Source of the DNA: Candidatus Spyradosoma merdigallinarum
GTDB taxonomy: Bacteria; Verrucomicrobiota; Verrucomicrobiia; Opitutales; UBA953
Direction: 5' to 3'
NCBI GenBank assembly: GCA_018713755.1
Contig: DVOG01000193.1
Location: 1 to 9,518, forward strand
Length of the DNA: 9,518 bases
Made by a program: the position numbers and the translations under genes. The stretch's first letter is position 1. Every line of letters starts with the position of its first letter. Under the pieces are notes generated by a model that was not told the DNA's origin, did no database searches, and saw only the letters and a list, made by a program, of their open reading frames with translations. Below are positions 6,758 to 9,518 of this stretch, piece after piece.

Positions 6758-6842
6758 TTCTTTCGCAGTCCGGGAACGGCGCAACGTTGAACGGGCTGCT
6801 CTGATCGAAACTGCTTACTGCTGCATTTTTCTTTTTTTACAC

Positions 6843-9518
6843 ATGACCAAAAAAACTCCGGGTGTCGCGAAGCCGAAGTTCGTTTACGAATTCGGGAAAA
6901 AAACTGACGGAAACGCGCAGATGCGCAATCTTCTTGGCGGGAAAGGCGCCAATCTTGCGGAAATGGCCCGCATCGGGCTGCCGGTTCCTCCCGGCTTCAC
7001 GATCAGCACGGACGTCTGCACATATTATTACAAGAACAGAAAGACGTATCCGAAAACGCTGATGGCGGACGTGCGCGCCGCCGTCGGCAACATCGAAAAA
7101 CAGCTCGGAAAGAAATTCGGAGACGCGTCGGGGTTCCCGCTGCTCGTCGCCGTGCGCTCGGGCGCGCGCGAATCGATGCCCGGCATGATGGACACGATTC
7201 TGAATCTCGGTCTGAACGACGACACCGTCGAAGCGCTCGCCCGCGTGACGAAGAACGAACGCTTCGCCTGGGACTGCTATCGCCGCTTCGTGCAGATGTA
7301 CGGCGACGTCGTGCTCGGCGTGCAGAAGCTTCCCAACGAGGACCACGAACCTTTTGAAGCCGTCATTCACGCCGTGAAGACGGAAATGCTCGAAAAACCC
7401 AACGCGAGCGACACGGAGCTCGGCGTCGTCGAGCTGCGGGAACTCGTCTTCCGCTTCAAGAAGCTCATCAAGGACCGCACGGGCAGCGACTTCCCGTCGG
7501 ATCCGTGGAAGCAGCTCGAAGGCGCGATCGGCGCCGTTTTCGGCTCGTGGATGAACGAACGCGCGATTCTTTACCGCCAGAAATATCACATTCCCTCGGA
7601 ATGGGGCACGGCGGTGAACGTGCAGTCGATGGTCTTCGGGAACACGGGCGACAGGTCGGGCTCCGGCGTCGCGTTTACGCGCGATCCCGCGAGCGGCGAG
7701 AAAGTTTTCTACGGAGAATTTCTGATGAATGCGCAGGGCGAGGACGTCGTTGCCGGCGTGCGCACGCCCGATCCCGTGGCGCACCTCGCCGAGGTGATGC
7801 CTTCCGCGCACGAACAGCTGCTTTCCATCTGCGGCATTTTGGAAAACCATTTCCGCGACATGCAGGACTTCGAGTTCACGATCGAGGACGCGAAAGTCTT
7901 CATGCTGCAGACGCGCAACGGCAAGCGCACCGGCATCGCCGCCATCCGCATCGCCTGCGAAATGGTGCGCGAAAAGCTGATTGACTGGCAGACCGCCGTG
8001 CGCCGCGTTCCCGCCGACCAGCTCGACCAGGTGCTCGCGCCGGTCTTCGACCGCGCCGCGCTCAAGGGACTGCGCCCGATCGCGCACGGGCTGCCCGCGG
8101 GACCGGGCGCGGCTTCCGGCAAAATTTACTTCAACGCGGATCGCGCCGAAGCCGCCGCGAAAAACGGCGAAAAAGTTCTGCTCGTCCGCCTCGAAACGTC
8201 TCCGGAAGACCTGCGCGGCATGATTGCCGCGGAAGGCATCCTGACGGCGCGCGGCGGCGTTTCCTCCCACGCCGCGCTCGTCGCGCGTCAGATGGGAAAA
8301 GTCTGCGTCAGCGGCGCGTCGGGCATCGACATCGACTACGCCAACCGCACGCTTTCCGTCGGCGGCGATACGGTCAAGGAAGGCGAATGGCTCAGCATCG
8401 ACGGCACGACGGGGGAAGTTTTCCTCGGTCAGATTCCGACCGCGCCGAGCGACGTCATTCTCGGCGTCGTCCGCGGGAACGCCGAAGCGAAAACGTCCGC
8501 CGCCTACAAGAATTTCGCGCAGCTGATGGCGTGGTGCAAAAAAGCGACGCGGCTCGGCGTGCGCACGAACGCGGACGCGCCTTCGCAGGCGGCGGTCGCG
8601 ATGGCCTTCGGCGCGCAGGGAATTGGGCTGACGCGCACGGAGCACATGTTCTTCGAGGGCGACCGCATCGATTCCGTCCGCGAAATGATTCTCGCCTCGG
8701 ATTTGGAAGGGCGGCGCGCGGCCGTGAACAAGCTGCTCCCGTATCAGCGCGGCGACTTCGAAGGGATTTTCCGCGAACTCAAAGGCCTTCCCGCGACGAT
8801 TCGCCTGCTGGATCCGCCGCTGCACGAATTTCTCCCGCAGACGAAGGAGCAGCAGCTCGATCTCGCGAAGAAGCTGAACGTTCCCGTGGAGCACATCCAG
8901 CGGCGCGTCGCCGAGCTGCACGAGTTCAACCCGATGCTCGGGCATCGCGGATGCCGCCTCGGCATTTCCTATCCGGAAATCACGGAAATGCAGGCGCGCG
9001 CGATCTTCGAAGCGGCGGCGATTTGCGTGAAGGAAAAAATCCGCGTTTCTCCCGAAGTGATGATTCCTCTCGTCGGATTCTCCGCCGAGTTCAAGAATCA
9101 GGCGGCGATCGTGCGCCGCGTCGCTTCCGAAGTGATGGCGGAGCACAAGGTCAGAATCTCCTACAAAGTCGGCACGATGATCGAAATCCCGCGCGCCTGC
9201 GCCACGGCCGACAAAATCGCCGAAGACGCGGAATTCTTCTCGTTCGGGACGAACGACTTGACGCAGACGACGCTCGGCATGAGCCGAGACGACTCCGGAT
9301 CGTTCATCGGCGACTACATCCGCCTGGAAATCGTGAAGCGCAATCCGTTCGCGTCGATCGACCAGGAAGGCGTCGGCGCGATGATGCGCCTCGGCGTTGA
9401 GCGCGGGCGCAGCGTCCGCCCGGACATCAAGCTCGGCATCTGCGGCGAACACGGCGGCGATCCCGATTCCGTCAAGTTCTGCCATCGCATCGGGCTCGAC
9501 TACGTCAGCTGCTCGCCG
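6843..9518 (+). CDS. ppdK: Pyruvate, phosphate dikinase, 3' end cut by window
   Basis: Cytoplasmic enzyme that interconverts pyruvate + ATP + Pi with PEP + AMP + PPi; it serves gluconeogenesis or PPi-dependent glycolysis. The window holds 892 residues, and the family usually ends within a few dozen residues of this point. Order of parts: N-terminal ATP-grasp domain with L-L-G-G-K-G-A-N-L-A-E-M near the start and the signature VRSGARESMPGMMDTILNLG; the swivelling phosphohistidine domain with TARGGVSSHAALVAR, catalytic His476; and the C-terminal PEP/pyruvate barrel with FGTNDLTQTTLG and catalytic Cys867 in G-I-C-G-E-H-G-G. The position two before the catalytic His, Thr in most PPDKs and the target of the PDRP regulator in plants and some bacteria, is Ser474 here. 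The start ATG 6843 follows a pyrimidine-rich TTTTTCTTTTTTTACAC and has no Shine-Dalgarno. No frameshift is seen. Confidence 0.97.
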   Translation, partial: MTKKTPGVAKPKFVYEFGKKTDGNAQMRNLLGGKGANLAEMARIGLPVPPGFTISTDVCTYYYKNRKTYPKTLMADVRAAVGNIEKQLGKKFGDASGFPLLVAVRSGARESMPGMMDTILNLGLNDDTVEALARVTKNERFAWDCYRRFVQMYGDVVLGVQKLPNEDHEPFEAVIHAVKTEMLEKPNASDTELGVVELRELVFRFKKLIKDRTGSDFPSDPWKQLEGAIGAVFGSWMNERAILYRQKYHIPSEWGTAVNVQSMVFGNTGDRSGSGVAFTRDPASGEKVFYGEFLMNAQGEDVVAGVRTPDPVAHLAEVMPSAHEQLLSICGILENHFRDMQDFEFTIEDAKVFMLQTRNGKRTGIAAIRIACEMVREKLIDWQTAVRRVPADQLDQVLAPVFDRAALKGLRPIAHGLPAGPGAASGKIYFNADRAEAAAKNGEKVLLVRLETSPEDLRGMIAAEGILTARGGVSSHAALVARQMGKVCVSGASGIDIDYANRTLSVGGDTVKEGEWLSIDGTTGEVFLGQIPTAPSDVILGVVRGNAEAKTSAAYKNFAQLMAWCKKATRLGVRTNADAPSQAAVAMAFGAQGIGLTRTEHMFFEGDRIDSVREMILASDLEGRRAAVNKLLPYQRGDFEGIFRELKGLPATIRLLDPPLHEFLPQTKEQQLDLAKKLNVPVEHIQRRVAELHEFNPMLGHRGCRLGISYPEITEMQARAIFEAAAICVKEKIRVSPEVMIPLVGFSAEFKNQAAIVRRVASEVMAEHKVRISYKVGTMIEIPRACATADKIAEDAEFFSFGTNDLTQTTLGMSRDDSGSFIGDYIRLEIVKRNPFASIDQEGVGAMMRLGVERGRSVRPDIKLGICGEHGGDPDSVKFCHRIGLDYVSCSP

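Larger units (their letters stand above)
9..8886. repeat. Dispersed over-represented word GCGGGAACG / CGTTCCCGC
   Basis: By hand count the 7-mer occurs 46 times: 24 as CGGGAAC and 22 as GTTCCCG on the plus strand. Thirty-six extend to CGGGAACG and 25 to the full GCGGGAACG. Base composition alone predicts about 2 and about 0.2 for the 7-mer and 9-mer. First bases of GTTCCCG copies include 9, 177, 202, 538, 869, 887, 1792, 2348, 2588, 3374, 3656, 4095, 4778, 4800, 5756, 5778, 6185, 6470, 6709, 7133, 8007 and 8880. CGGGAAC copies include 1062, 2180, 2595, 2810, 2900, 3068, 3141, 3206, 3484, 3568, 3623, 4181, 4897, 4951, 5127, 5450, 5497, 6001, 6599, 6670, 6771, 7437, 7637 and 8474. About 10 fall in the roughly 760 intergenic bases, against 36 in about 8.76 kb of genes. 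Confidence 0.8.

Noticed and set aside
9..8886. The iterated word as a CRISPR or tandem repeat
   Set aside because: Copies are irregularly spaced, occur in both orientations and lie mostly inside conserved genes; there are no spacers or array structure.
6837..9485. An 882-codon open frame on the minus strand opposite ppdK
   Set aside because: It is the antisense shadow of a complete, well-conserved PPDK. In GC-rich genes antisense stops are rare, and its Arg/His/Ala-rich translation looks like no real protein.

Overview
The window is a contiguous stretch of GC-rich (roughly 60%) bacterial DNA, mostly housekeeping genes. My best guess at the source is a member of the PVC group (Verrucomicrobiota/Lentisphaerota type). 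This rests on the archaeal/eukaryote-type prolyl-tRNA synthetase, the stand-alone CoaB, the short-LID adenylate kinase with an N-terminal extension, PPDK and a secreted gingipain-like protein. It is an inference from gene style, not from a marker gene. All reading frames are intact, and I see no insertion sequence, CRISPR array, tRNA or rRNA.

Layout. The left two thirds is read leftwards. From right to left it carries coaB (5683-5039), a secreted C25/caspase-fold protein (4999-3473), a CPBP-type membrane protein joined to it by an ATGA stop/start overlap (3476-2622), proS with its own putative promoter and a clear terminator (2519-990, terminator 961-921), and an SLC13-family permease cut by the left edge (807-1). 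At 5684-5828 transcription diverges. To the right, on the plus strand, lie an adenylate-kinase-type NMP kinase (5829-6551) with a strong terminator, a 291-bp intergenic region with inverted repeats and a promoter, and ppdK (6843 to the right edge, lacking only the last few codons).

Function. coaB (CoA synthesis), proS (translation), adk (adenylate balance) and ppdK (pyruvate/PEP interconversion, which makes AMP from ATP) are core metabolism. adk and ppdK are biochemically linked because adenylate kinase recycles the AMP released when PPDK makes PEP. The C25-like/CPBP pair is the least understood part: a predicted exported protein with a possible His/Cys dyad, translationally coupled to a predicted intramembrane protease.

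The most unusual signal is not a gene. The word CGGGAAC/GTTCCCG occurs 46 times by my hand count, where base composition predicts about 2. Twenty-five of these are the full 9-mer GCGGGAACG. It occurs in both orientations and about three times more densely between genes than inside them. It forms an exact head-to-head pair upstream of proS and a near-exact pair in the adk terminator stem. This resembles an iterated genomic word such as HIP1 or a DNA-uptake sequence and deserves a genome-wide look.
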